A stretch of 9,463 nucleotides of DNA from Anaerolineaceae bacterium UBA5311 (GCA_002411175.1 DHRN01000061.1:1-9463); one strand, 5' to 3'; shown: positions 1-5,932, counted from the first letter of the stretch. Notes: generated from the sequence alone by a model not told the origin. Numbers and translations are program-made.

Positions 1-57
1 CGGCGAAGCCATCTTTTCGTAGGGAACGTGGCTCGTCCCGTTCCGGCGAATCCGTCT
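1..57 (+). repeat. Dispersed repeat, module M2 (copy 1, cut by window edge)
   Basis: The core at 19-50 (GTAGGGAACG at its left, CCGGCGAA at its right) matches the reverse complement of 3769-3800 at 30 of 32 positions. The whole stretch aligns more loosely with 6008-6058. Both begin CGGCGAAGCCATC and end TCCGTCT, and the right copy lacks about five bases after CCATC. Within this copy the motif CGGCGAAGCCATC (1-13) recurs in altered form at 44-56, a spacing of 43 bp. The left end may continue beyond the window. Confidence 0.7.
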
Positions 58-138
58 ATTAAAACCACCTCGTACTTTCTTCTACTCGCACTTTGCATTT
101 TTTCAATCCGCTGTACACAATGATCACACACAACGGCG

Positions 139-190
139 GATTGAGGGGGGGCAGCATCCTCGTCACACCAATGTCACAACCCCCTCAATC
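139..190. repeat. Inverted repeat around a G-run and C-run
   Basis: GATTGAGGGGG (139-149) is the exact reverse complement of CCCCCTCAATC (180-190), with 30 bases between. The right arm touches the hairpin module that starts at 190, so the two may belong to one larger element. No T-run follows, so it does not look like a terminator for either strand. Confidence 0.5.
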
Positions 191-236
191 TCGCCCTACG
201 GCTATTCGCGGGACGGCATGGCAGCCGTCCCCTGCA
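190..236 (+). repeat. Dispersed hairpin repeat, module M3 (copy A)
   Basis: This 47-bp unit matches 5886-5932 at 43 of 47 positions. Its 204-226 part matches the reverse complement of 3740-3762 at 21 of 23. It contains a perfect 8-bp stem, GGGACGGC (210-217) with GCCGTCCC (224-231), around the 6-base loop ATGGCA. It starts with CTCGCCCTACGG. Two near-full copies and one partial copy in both orientations, all between genes, indicate a dispersed repeat family. It has no coding capacity. Confidence 0.75.
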
Positions 237-390
237 CCACAAAAAAACCTATTTTCCCATATTGAGAATTACTGCTTGTTTCCCGAAATATTCGCTCCCT
301 AAAATGCACTGGCATTGGGGGCGCCTCAGTAACCGCTTTAATGATCCTGTTCCCTTTTTTGTGGCTGAATACCTGCAAATCCAAAACGAT

Positions 391-396
391 TATAAT
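391..396 (+). promoter_or_regulatory. -10 box TATAAT of the LysM gene
   Basis: A perfect TATAAT lies only 7 bases before the ATG at 404. Transcription would normally start about 6-8 bases after the box, at or next to the ATG, which implies a leaderless or nearly leaderless mRNA. No Shine-Dalgarno sequence precedes the ATG, which fits. I do not see a convincing -35 box at normal spacing. Confidence 0.55.
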
Positions 397-403
397 AGTG
401 CCC

Positions 404-931
404 ATGAAACGCCTTTTTGCGTTAGCGATAACGTTCATAATTTTCCTGGCGCCTTTCGCCAATGCATCCGCACAGATTTCCACGCCGGTTTACCCGGGTG
501 TGATTGTCTCAACTCCACAGGCAGATGGCGCGATTTACCACCCCGTGGTTTACGGAGACAGCCTCTGGGCGATCGCCGAAGCCTACGGATTGACACCCAG
601 CGAAATTAACATCCTCAATGGCAACGCCCCGGATTCCGCTGAGGTTTACGCCAACACCATTTTGCTCATTCGCAAGGCTTTTACCCCTTCCCCGACGGTC
701 GAAGCGACCTCCACGGCAGTAGCCCATACCCCGCAGCCGACAATCTCTCAACCCAGCCGAACCGTCATCCCCACCAAAACCGCCTATCCTACCAGCACAC
801 CCACTGCGCCTCCGACCACAAGCCAGGTTTTATTTGGTGACAGCCAGCGCGTTGGGCTCTTCCTGATCAGCACGAGCCTGATTGGGATCGTCCTAGTGGT
901 GATTTTCGGCTTTATTCGCAAACCCAGGTAG
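404..931 (+). CDS. Secreted, membrane-anchored LysM-domain protein
   Basis: A 175-residue envelope protein. Residues 1-23 form a signal peptide (MKRLF, a hydrophobic core, then a likely cleavage after ASA at 23). Residues about 46-90 are one LysM domain (VVYGDSLWAIAEAYG, then INILNG, then YANTILLI), a fold that binds N-acetylglucosamine glycans such as peptidoglycan. Residues about 93-141 are a Thr/Ser/Pro-rich linker. Residues 150-170 are a transmembrane helix followed by the positive tail RKPR. This predicts a type I membrane protein with LysM outside and a four-residue tail inside. I chose the ATG at 404 over an in-frame ATG at 341 because it starts the signal peptide and lies just after a TATAAT box. 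The LysM assignment is firm; a role in cell-wall attachment is inferred. The next gene is 83 bp away and has its own promoter-like sequence. Confidence 0.8.
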   Translation: MKRLFALAITFIIFLAPFANASAQISTPVYPGVIVSTPQADGAIYHPVVYGDSLWAIAEAYGLTPSEINILNGNAPDSAEVYANTILLIRKAFTPSPTVEATSTAVAHTPQPTISQPSRTVIPTKTAYPTSTPTAPPTTSQVLFGDSQRVGLFLISTSLIGIVLVVIFGFIRKPR

Positions 932-994
932 CCTTTACCAATTATTGATATTAATCAGGATTATGCTTTTGCCTGGAAACCTGCCCGGCAAAGG

Positions 995-1000
995 TATAAT
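995..1000 (+). promoter_or_regulatory. -10 box TATAAT of the LOG-HAD-S41 operon
   Basis: TATAAT in the context AAAGGTATAAT lies 14 bases before the ATG at 1015, so the leader would be only about 8 bases. TTGCCT at 969-974 is a possible -35, but its 20-base spacing is too long. The Shine-Dalgarno signal is weak (ATGGGA at 1004-1009). The same GGTATAAT context precedes the M3 peptidase gene. Confidence 0.5.
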
Positions 1001-1014
1001 TCGATGGGATTACT

Positions 1015-1605
1015 ATGAATAAGAAACATAAAACCATCACAGTATATGCCGGTTCGGCGGATAACGTTGATTCGGTTTTTATCGAGCAGGCATATCAGCT
1101 TGGTAAAACCCTCGCCATCCAGAAACGCCGCCTGGTTTTCGGAAATGGGAAAACTGGTTTGATGGGTGCGGTCGCCCGTGGTGCATTGGAACACCAGGGA
1201 GAAATTTGTGGCGTAATCAACGACGACCTCAATCTTTCCCACCTGGTCTTTGACCAAGGAATCATCATCGAAAAAGTCAGTGACATCCAGGTCAGGCAGC
1301 ATCGTATGAACCAACTGGGCGATGCCTTTATCGCCCTGCCCGGCGGATTCGGGACGCTTTATGAAGCGCTCGAAGCGCTCACATGGGCACAAATTGGTTA
1401 CCACAAGAAACCTGTGGGTTTCTTAAACACTGCTGGGTACTACGACCCTCTCATGGCAATGTTTGACCAGGCAATCGAGAAAGGGTTCATTTTTCCTGAA
1501 CACCGCGATCTTTACCTTATGTCTGACGACCCCGAAGCGTTGCTGGAAGCAATCGATAATTTTTCTCCACCCCAGAATATGAACAGGTGGTTAACCCGCG
1601 AATGA
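1015..1605 (+). CDS. LOG-family nucleoside 5'-monophosphate phosphoribohydrolase
   Basis: A 196-residue Rossmann-fold protein of the LOG / lysine-decarboxylase-like family. Members hydrolyse nucleoside 5'-monophosphates (AMP, other purine nucleotides or cytokinin nucleotides) to free base and ribose 5-phosphate. The hallmark PGGFGTLYE is at 109-117 within DAFIALPGGFGT. The N-terminal glycine motif is FGNGKTGLMG (42-51), where the family usually has GGG. The usual MHxRKxxM segment before the PGG loop reads IQVRQHRM (91-98): the Arg (94) and Met (98) are kept, but Gln95 replaces the usual Lys. Length is normal for the short bacterial group. The last codons overlap the next gene by ATGA, so the two are probably translated together. 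Family assignment is strong; the substrate is unknown and plant-hormone synthesis should not be assumed. Confidence 0.87.
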   Translation: MNKKHKTITVYAGSADNVDSVFIEQAYQLGKTLAIQKRRLVFGNGKTGLMGAVARGALEHQGEICGVINDDLNLSHLVFDQGIIIEKVSDIQVRQHRMNQLGDAFIALPGGFGTLYEALEALTWAQIGYHKKPVGFLNTAGYYDPLMAMFDQAIEKGFIFPEHRDLYLMSDDPEALLEAIDNFSPPQNMNRWLTRE

Positions 1606-2246
1606 AACGAATTAAAACATTCTTCATCGACCTTGACGATACGGTTTATTCGACCGAAAACGGCATTTGGCCTTATCTGGGCGACCGGATTATTCGTTAT
1701 ATGCAGGATGTTATTAAAATCCAGGCAGAGAATGTTTACGAAATCCGCGAACGTCTCCTGCTGGATTATGGCACCACGATGCGGGGATTGATCGTCGAAT
1801 ACGATGCCGATATGCAAGACTATCTGCGCTATGTTCACGATGTCGATCTCTCTGATTATCTGCAGGAAGACCCCGAGCTGCGCAGTGCCTTGCTCAGCCT
1901 GCCCCAGGAAAAGTGGATCTTCACCAACGCAAGCCAGGCTCACGCGGAGCAAGTGCTGCGTTTATTGGGTATCCGCGATTTGTTTACTGGCATCATTGAT
2001 GTTGTCGACACAGACCCCTGGTGCAAGCCCTTCGTGCCAGCGTTTGAAAAAGCATTTGAAATCACCAATCATCCCAACCCCGCTGAAATCTTGTTCATCG
2101 ACGACCGCGTTACCAACCTGGATACGGGAAAGACACTGGGTATGCATACGCTGCAAATTTTTGGTGTCGAAAGACCAGGCAGCCACCCGGGAATTGAAAA
2201 ACTTGCCTGTTTGCCTGCTTTTATGGCAAACATGGATAAAATTTAA
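1602..2246 (+). CDS. HAD hydrolase, pyrimidine 5'-nucleotidase-like
   Basis: A 214-residue HAD-superfamily phosphatase (subfamily I) resembling the SDT1 / pyrimidine 5'-nucleotidase group. Motif I is IDLDDT at 9-14, with the nucleophile Asp10 and acid-base Asp12. Motif II is IFTNAS (106-111) with Thr108. Motif III Lys is Lys142 in PWCKP. Motif IV is FIDDR (165-169) with Asp167 and Asp168. A helical cap lies between motifs I and II, with IxxYM typical of this group at 31-34. I chose the ATG at 1602, which overlaps the upstream stop as ATGA, over an in-frame GTG at 1587, because the protein then begins MKRIKTFFIDLDDT as family members usually do; AGGTGG at 1585-1590 can serve as its ribosome site. 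Expected reaction: removal of phosphate from nucleoside monophosphates or similar small phosphates. The LOG neighbour supports a nucleotide substrate, but substrate calls in HAD families are often wrong. Confidence 0.83.
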   Translation: MKRIKTFFIDLDDTVYSTENGIWPYLGDRIIRYMQDVIKIQAENVYEIRERLLLDYGTTMRGLIVEYDADMQDYLRYVHDVDLSDYLQEDPELRSALLSLPQEKWIFTNASQAHAEQVLRLLGIRDLFTGIIDVVDTDPWCKPFVPAFEKAFEITNHPNPAEILFIDDRVTNLDTGKTLGMHTLQIFGVERPGSHPGIEKLACLPAFMANMDKI

Positions 2247-2290
2247 ACGATCTCGACCAGCTCTCTCGAACCTGGTGTGAATGGAGTAGT

Positions 2291-3565
2291 ATGAAAAATA
2301 AAGGTTTAACTTCTTGTCTGATTATTCTCGGCGCTTTTGCCCTGCTTTTGGTCACTTTTTTGGGTGGGCTCACTGTTGGCAGCCTGCTGCCCGGGAACGT
2401 TATTACGCAATTTTGGAATCGTGAACAAATCACCCCTGCGCCAACCCAGCCAGGCGCCGTAACCACCGACGAAATTGTCCCGACGCCAGTAATCCAGGCA
2501 ACAACTCCCGAAGAACTGGAAGAACTCTTCGAGCCCTTCTGGGAAAGCTGGGATCTACTCCACAGAAATTATGTAGACCAGCCGTTGGACGACCTGGCTT
2601 TGATGCGCGGCGCGATTCAGGGTATGCTCGCGGCAACCGGCGACAGGCACACTTCGTACATGGACCCGGAACAATTCCGACAGGCAAATCAGGAGATGGA
2701 AGGTGAATACACCGGCATCGGAGCCTGGGTGGACGTCACCGGTGATTTTGTTGAGATCGTCTCACCGATGAAAGGCTCCCCAGCCGAAGCAGCCGGTTTA
2801 CAACCGAAAGATCTCGTCGTCGCAGTAAATGGTGTTGACATGACCGGCATCCCCGGCGATTTGGTGCTGCAGAGAATCCTCGGACCTGCCGGAGAGCAGG
2901 TTACCCTGACAATCAGGCGCAATAGTGATACCTTTGACGTGGATATTGTTCGTGAGGTGATCCAGATCCCAGTGGTTGAATATGAAATGCTTGATGATAA
3001 CATTGCTTATATCTCGTTATCAACCTTCAACGAGAAATCGACCCCCCAGTTACGCGCAGCCCTGGATGATCTGCTTGGTCAAAACCCGAAGGGTCTGATT
3101 TTTGATCTGCGAAACAATGGCGGTGGGTTCCTGGTCACGGCGATTGAAGTTGCCTCCGAATTCCTCAGCGATGGCGTGATAATGTATGAAGAATACGGAG
3201 ATGGCAGCCGTGACACCTACAATGTGCAGGCGGGTGGTCGGGCGACATCGATTCCCCTGGTTGTGCTAATTAATGAAGGCACGGCATCGGCATCAGAAAT
3301 TGTTGCCGGCGCAATCCAGGATTATGACCGCGCCACACTGATCGGAATGACCAGCTATGGCAAAGGCTCGGTGCAGAACTGGATCTCTCTGAGGACAGAA
3401 GAAGGCGGCGTTCGCATCACGATCGCCCGTTGGCTGACCCCCGATGGCAACCAGATCAATGAACTGGGTCTCACCCCGGATATCGAAGTGCCCTATACCC
3501 AGGAGGATGCCGACGCTGACCGCGACCCTCAGCTGGAAGCAGCGATTGAATTTTTTAATCAATAA
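2291..3565 (+). CDS. S41-family C-terminal processing protease (Ctp)
   Basis: A 424-residue serine protease of family S41A that cuts proteins near their C-termini outside the membrane. Residues about 8-32 are a membrane helix or uncleaved signal anchor, followed by a Pro/Thr-rich stretch (47-70). A helical N-terminal domain (about 75-135) leads into a PDZ domain (about 138-220, with GIGAWV at 142-147 and the peptide-binding surroundings SPAEAAGLQPKD). The peptidase core follows, with FDLRNNGGG at 271-279. The Ser/Lys/Gln catalytic set is Ser333 in EGTASASEI, Lys358 in YGKGSVQ and Gln362. The 25-residue Ser-Lys and 4-residue Lys-Gln spacings match known Ctp enzymes, so it looks active. The gene starts 44 bp after the HAD stop with no visible promoter; GGAG at 2283-2286 is the ribosome site, only 4 bases from the ATG. 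It is probably the third gene of the operon. Its substrate is not evident. Confidence 0.92.
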   Translation: MKNKGLTSCLIILGAFALLLVTFLGGLTVGSLLPGNVITQFWNREQITPAPTQPGAVTTDEIVPTPVIQATTPEELEELFEPFWESWDLLHRNYVDQPLDDLALMRGAIQGMLAATGDRHTSYMDPEQFRQANQEMEGEYTGIGAWVDVTGDFVEIVSPMKGSPAEAAGLQPKDLVVAVNGVDMTGIPGDLVLQRILGPAGEQVTLTIRRNSDTFDVDIVREVIQIPVVEYEMLDDNIAYISLSTFNEKSTPQLRAALDDLLGQNPKGLIFDLRNNGGGFLVTAIEVASEFLSDGVIMYEEYGDGSRDTYNVQAGGRATSIPLVVLINEGTASASEIVAGAIQDYDRATLIGMTSYGKGSVQNWISLRTEEGGVRITIARWLTPDGNQINELGLTPDIEVPYTQEDADADRDPQLEAAIEFFNQ

Positions 3566-3622
3566 GAGGTTATAACACCTGAAAGGTTCTGGGATTGCGG
3601 GCGAACCAGGTCTTCTTTATTT

Positions 3623-3698
3623 GTTACTCTGAGCGTCAGTAGCGAAGGATCTTTCCTCTGGCAGGTTAAGATCCTTCGGAAAAGAGGCTCAGGATGAC
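3623..3698. repeat. Imperfect palindromic (REP/MITE-like) element
   Basis: CGAAGGATCTT (3643-3653) and AAGATCCTTCG (3668-3678) are perfect 11-bp inverted arms around a 14-base loop. A second, outer pair, 3623-3634 and 3687-3698, matches at 9 of 12 positions (GTTACTCTGAGC against the complement of GCTCAGGATGAC). The outer edge resembles the GTCATTCTGAGCG-type ends I recall from palindromic repeats in environmental bacterial genomes; that is memory, not a search. No other copy exists in this window. It starts 58 bp after the S41 stop but lacks a T-run. Confidence 0.6.
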
Positions 3699-3709
3699 AA
3701 AACCCAGTT

Positions 3710-3737
3710 CCTGTTCCCTGTTTCCTGTTACCTGTTC
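3710..3737. repeat. Four tandem 7-bp repeats CCTGTTN
   Basis: The units CCTGTTC, CCTGTTT, CCTGTTA and CCTGTTC follow each other exactly. Only the seventh base varies. A decayed fifth unit (CCCAGTT, 3703-3709) may precede them. The array lies between the palindromic element and the composite repeat and ends 2 bp before the latter's matching part. Confidence 0.7.
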
Positions 3738-3739
3738 GC

Positions 3740-3836
3740 GGTTGCCACGCCGTCCCGCGAATGATGGCTTCGCCGGAACGGGACAAGCCGCGTTCCCTAC
3801 AACAACATTACTCCGCCGGTACAAACGTCCCGCCCT
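3740..3836 (-). repeat. Composite dispersed repeat M1-M2-M3 (copy C)
   Basis: Read on the minus strand this copy joins all three modules. M1 is 3836-3816, which begins AGGGCG and ends TGTACCGG; it matches 5893-5873 (minus) and 5990-6010 (plus) at 18 of 21 each. After a 15-base spacer, M2 is 3800-3769 and matches 19-50 at 30 of 32. M3 is 3762-3740, a truncated form matching 204-226 at 21 of 23 that stops inside the hairpin, next to the 7-mer array. It appears to be the most complete unit in the window and suggests the other copies are fragments or rearranged forms. Confidence 0.7.
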
Positions 3837-3901
3837 ATAGAACTGCGAAAACAGTCACGCGTTTTAGCTTAAACGGTAAATTGCTGGTTATCGTCAATAA
3901 T

Positions 3902-3914
3902 CAGCCATTGGCTG
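3902..3914. promoter_or_regulatory. Candidate operator palindrome upstream of M3 gene
   Basis: CAGCCA-T-TGGCTG is a perfect 6-bp inverted repeat with a one-base centre. It ends 12 bases before the -10 box and so covers the expected -35 position. A regulator site here would compete with RNA polymerase. It is short enough to arise by chance, so this is only a candidate. Confidence 0.3.
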
Positions 3915-3926
3915 TCATCTTCCCGG

Positions 3927-3950
3927 TATAATTAAGCCCAAAAAAGGAGA
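3927..3950 (+). promoter_or_regulatory. M3 gene -10 box and ribosome binding site
   Basis: TATAAT at 3927-3932 (context CCGGTATAAT) is followed by the strong ribosome site AAAGGAGA (3943-3950), 5 bases before the ATG at 3956. Transcription would start near 3939, giving a leader of about 17 bases. No good -35 is visible at normal spacing; TTGGCT at 3908-3913 is only 13 bases away. Confidence 0.6.
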
Positions 3951-3955
3951 CTACT

Positions 3956-5761
3956 ATGACCGAAACCATTCCCCGTTGGAACCTCAGCAACATCTATGCC
4001 GGCATTGATGACCCACAGCTCGCTGTCGACATGTCCGTTTTGAAAGACGAGACCATCGCCCTAACCCGCTTTTTTGAGAATGATCTTCTGCCAAAAACGG
4101 ATAAACAGATCACCCCCGAAAACCTCAGCAAGCTTTTGAGCCACATGGTCGACCTGGTAAACAAGATAAACGTCCGTGCCAGCACAATCGGCTCATACCT
4201 ATACGCATTAACCAGCATGGACTCTTTCGACAAAGAAGCCGAGCGGCTTCAGTCTCAATTCCAGATCGGTTTGCTGCCCCTGCGCAACGTCAGCACTCGC
4301 ATCGCTGCCTGGCTCGGCAAAATTTCTGCCCAGCTGCCGGCTGCCCTTGAGCTGCCTGGTTCTGCCCAAACGCATGCCTTCTTCCTGATGGAAGAGGCAC
4401 AGCAGAGCCAGTTCCTGATGAGCGAACCGGAAGAAGAGCTTGCCAACGAGTTATCACTCTCCGGAGGCTCTGCCTGGGGCGATCTGCAGGGTACGCTCAC
4501 CTCTCAAAAGCAGGTCGACTTTGAAATGGACGGGAAGACCGAATCCCTGCCTCTTCCAGCTTTGATCAACCTGCGCAGCCACCCTTCGGCTGATGTGCGC
4601 GAACGTGCTTATCACCTTGAACAAGCCACTTTTGAGGACATGAAGGAAGCCCTGGCAGCCTGCCTGAATGGCGTAAAAGGCACTGTAAACACACTGGACC
4701 GCAAACGTGGGCGTGACGACAGCCTGCATTCTTCCCTGGACATGGCTCGCATCGATCGCCAGACGCTGGAGGCGATGCTCGGCGCCATTGAGGACTCGCT
4801 GCCAATGTTCCGCGCTTACCACCAGGCAAAAGCGCAGCGCCTGGGTACAGAAAAACTGCCCTGGTGGAGCCTTTTCGCCCCGGTTGGCAGCGTCGACAAA
4901 ACCTACACTTTCGCAGAAGCCAAAGAAACGATTTTGACAAACTTTGCGCACTTCTCCCAGGAACTGTCCGATTTTGCCCGCCACGCCTTTGAAAATCAGT
5001 GGATTGATGCCCTCCAGCGTCCTGGCAAACGCGGTGGAGCCTATTGTATGGGCATCGACGGTGTCAAAGAGAGCCGCATCATGTCCAATTTCGATGGTTC
5101 ATTCGACCAGGTGATGACCCTGGCACATGAACTCGGGCATGCTTTTCATAATTACTGTGCCTTTCAGAAAGAAAAGACCCCCCTTCAGACCCAAACTCCG
5201 ATGACCCTGGCAGAGACTGCCTCGATCATGTGCGAAACGATCGTTTTTAATGCCCTGCTGGAGCAAATTGACGACCCGCAGGAGGAGCTGGCTATCCTCG
5301 AAACTTCAATTTCAAGCGATGCCCAAACGATCGTCGATATCTATTCCCGCTTCCTGTTTGAACGCGAGGTTTTTGAACGCCGCAAGAAATCCGCGCTTTC
5401 TGCCGACGAGATTAGCGAGATTATGCTGCAAGCCCAGCGTGATTCGTATGGCGATGGGATCGATCCTGAAATAATGAATAAATTCGCCTGGACCTGGAAA
5501 CCGCATTATTACAGCACCGGGCTATCGTTTTATAACTATCCCTATGCTTTTGGGAATTTGTTTGCCAAGGGCTTGTATGCCATTTATCAGCAGAAAGGTG
5601 CCGCGTTTGTTGAGGATTACAAGGCGCTGCTTGCCAGCACCGGCGAAGCTTCCGCTGCTGATCTGGCTGCCCGTTTTGGCATCGACATCCGCAGCAAGGA
5701 GTTTTGGACTGCCTCTCTTGCGCAAATCAAACCGCAAATTGAGCGGTATAAGCAACTGTAA
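3956..5761 (+). CDS. M3-family oligoendopeptidase (PepF-like zinc peptidase)
   Basis: A 601-residue cytoplasmic zinc metallopeptidase of the PepF/M3 family, which cuts short peptides internally and does not attack folded proteins. The zinc motif is HELGH at 391-395 (in MTLAHELGHAFHNY), with His391 and His395 as ligands and Glu392 as base. The third ligand is probably Glu420 in MTLAETAS. The N-terminus MTETIPRWNLSNIYAGIDDP is typical of this group, followed by a helical Oligopeptidase_F-type region and the M3 catalytic domain (about 200-590). Near the C-terminus, HYYSTGLSFYNYPYAFG carries the conserved Tyr/His-rich substrate-binding segment. There is no signal peptide or membrane helix. Length is normal for the family, near 600, and the gene appears intact. 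It has its own promoter and ribosome site and is probably transcribed alone. A role in recycling peptides is inferred from the family. Confidence 0.93.
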   Translation: MTETIPRWNLSNIYAGIDDPQLAVDMSVLKDETIALTRFFENDLLPKTDKQITPENLSKLLSHMVDLVNKINVRASTIGSYLYALTSMDSFDKEAERLQSQFQIGLLPLRNVSTRIAAWLGKISAQLPAALELPGSAQTHAFFLMEEAQQSQFLMSEPEEELANELSLSGGSAWGDLQGTLTSQKQVDFEMDGKTESLPLPALINLRSHPSADVRERAYHLEQATFEDMKEALAACLNGVKGTVNTLDRKRGRDDSLHSSLDMARIDRQTLEAMLGAIEDSLPMFRAYHQAKAQRLGTEKLPWWSLFAPVGSVDKTYTFAEAKETILTNFAHFSQELSDFARHAFENQWIDALQRPGKRGGAYCMGIDGVKESRIMSNFDGSFDQVMTLAHELGHAFHNYCAFQKEKTPLQTQTPMTLAETASIMCETIVFNALLEQIDDPQEELAILETSISSDAQTIVDIYSRFLFEREVFERRKKSALSADEISEIMLQAQRDSYGDGIDPEIMNKFAWTWKPHYYSTGLSFYNYPYAFGNLFAKGLYAIYQQKGAAFVEDYKALLASTGEASAADLAARFGIDIRSKEFWTASLAQIKPQIERYKQL

Positions 5762-5845
5762 CAGGCTCCTGACCGGAATTCCGTCACTGAGCGCCATTTG
5801 CTTATTCTCGCTTATTAGTTTCGATTAATTAGCGCCGCATCTTAC

Positions 5846-5932
5846 AGGGCGAGGCATCCAATACCAATTTCTCCGGTACAGACGCCTCGCCCTACGGCTA
5901 CCCGCGGGACGGCATGGCAGCTGTCCCCTACA
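5846..5932. repeat. Dispersed repeat copy B: M1 (minus) joined to M3 (plus)
   Basis: AGGGCGAGGC (5846-5855) and GCCTCGCCCT (5884-5893) form a perfect 10-bp inverted repeat with a 28-base centre. The right arm is part of a minus-strand M1 module (5893-5873). M3 follows on the plus strand at 5886-5932, matching 190-236 at 43 of 47. Its hairpin is GGGACGGC (5906-5913) with GCTGTCCC (5920-5927). One C-to-T change relative to copy A leaves a G-U pair, so the RNA hairpin is kept. M1 and M3 overlap here, unlike in copy C, where M2 separates them. Confidence 0.68.

Larger units (their letters stand above)
1..403. other. Repeat-rich intergenic region left of the LysM gene
   Basis: This stretch has no credible gene. 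It holds a repeat module at 1-57, a 10-11 bp inverted repeat with arms 139-149 and 180-190, and a hairpin module at 190-236. The stretch 237-390 is AT-richer and I see nothing recognisable in it before the -10 box at 391. The short open frames crossing the region follow the repeats: the peptide IRGTAWQP appears here and again in the 3566-3955 gap because the DNA repeat is shared, so I do not call them genes. Confidence 0.7.
3566..3955. other. Repeat-filled intergenic region between S41 and M3 genes
   Basis: This 390-bp gap contains no gene. In order it holds an imperfect palindromic element (3623-3698), four tandem 7-mers (3710-3737), a minus-strand composite repeat (3740-3836), about 65 bp without a recognised element, a 13-bp palindrome (3902-3914) and the M3 gene promoter (3927-3950). 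I see no hairpin followed by a T-run after the S41 stop, so where that operon ends is unclear. Confidence 0.65.

Noticed and set aside
93..302. 69-codon plus-strand open frame and overlapping frames to position 609
   Set aside because: They run through repeat modules. Their shared peptide IRGTAWQP with a frame in the 3566-3955 gap comes from the DNA repeat. No ribosome site or recognisable domain is present.
341..403. Upstream ATG extending the LysM protein by 21 residues
   Set aside because: It would put residues in front of a normal signal peptide and would lie upstream of the TATAAT box at 391-396.
1015..1605. Reading the LOG gene as evidence for cytokinin production or plant association
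   Set aside because: LOG-family enzymes are widespread in bacteria and many simply hydrolyse AMP or other nucleotides. No cytokinin-synthesis partner such as an isopentenyltransferase is in the window.
3710..3737. Possible CRISPR-like array
   Set aside because: The units are only 7 bp and have no spacers; it is a simple tandem repeat. No cas gene is present.
4454..4984. 176-codon minus-strand open frame inside the M3 peptidase gene
   Set aside because: It is antisense to a well-supported gene, with no plausible start site and no recognisable domain.
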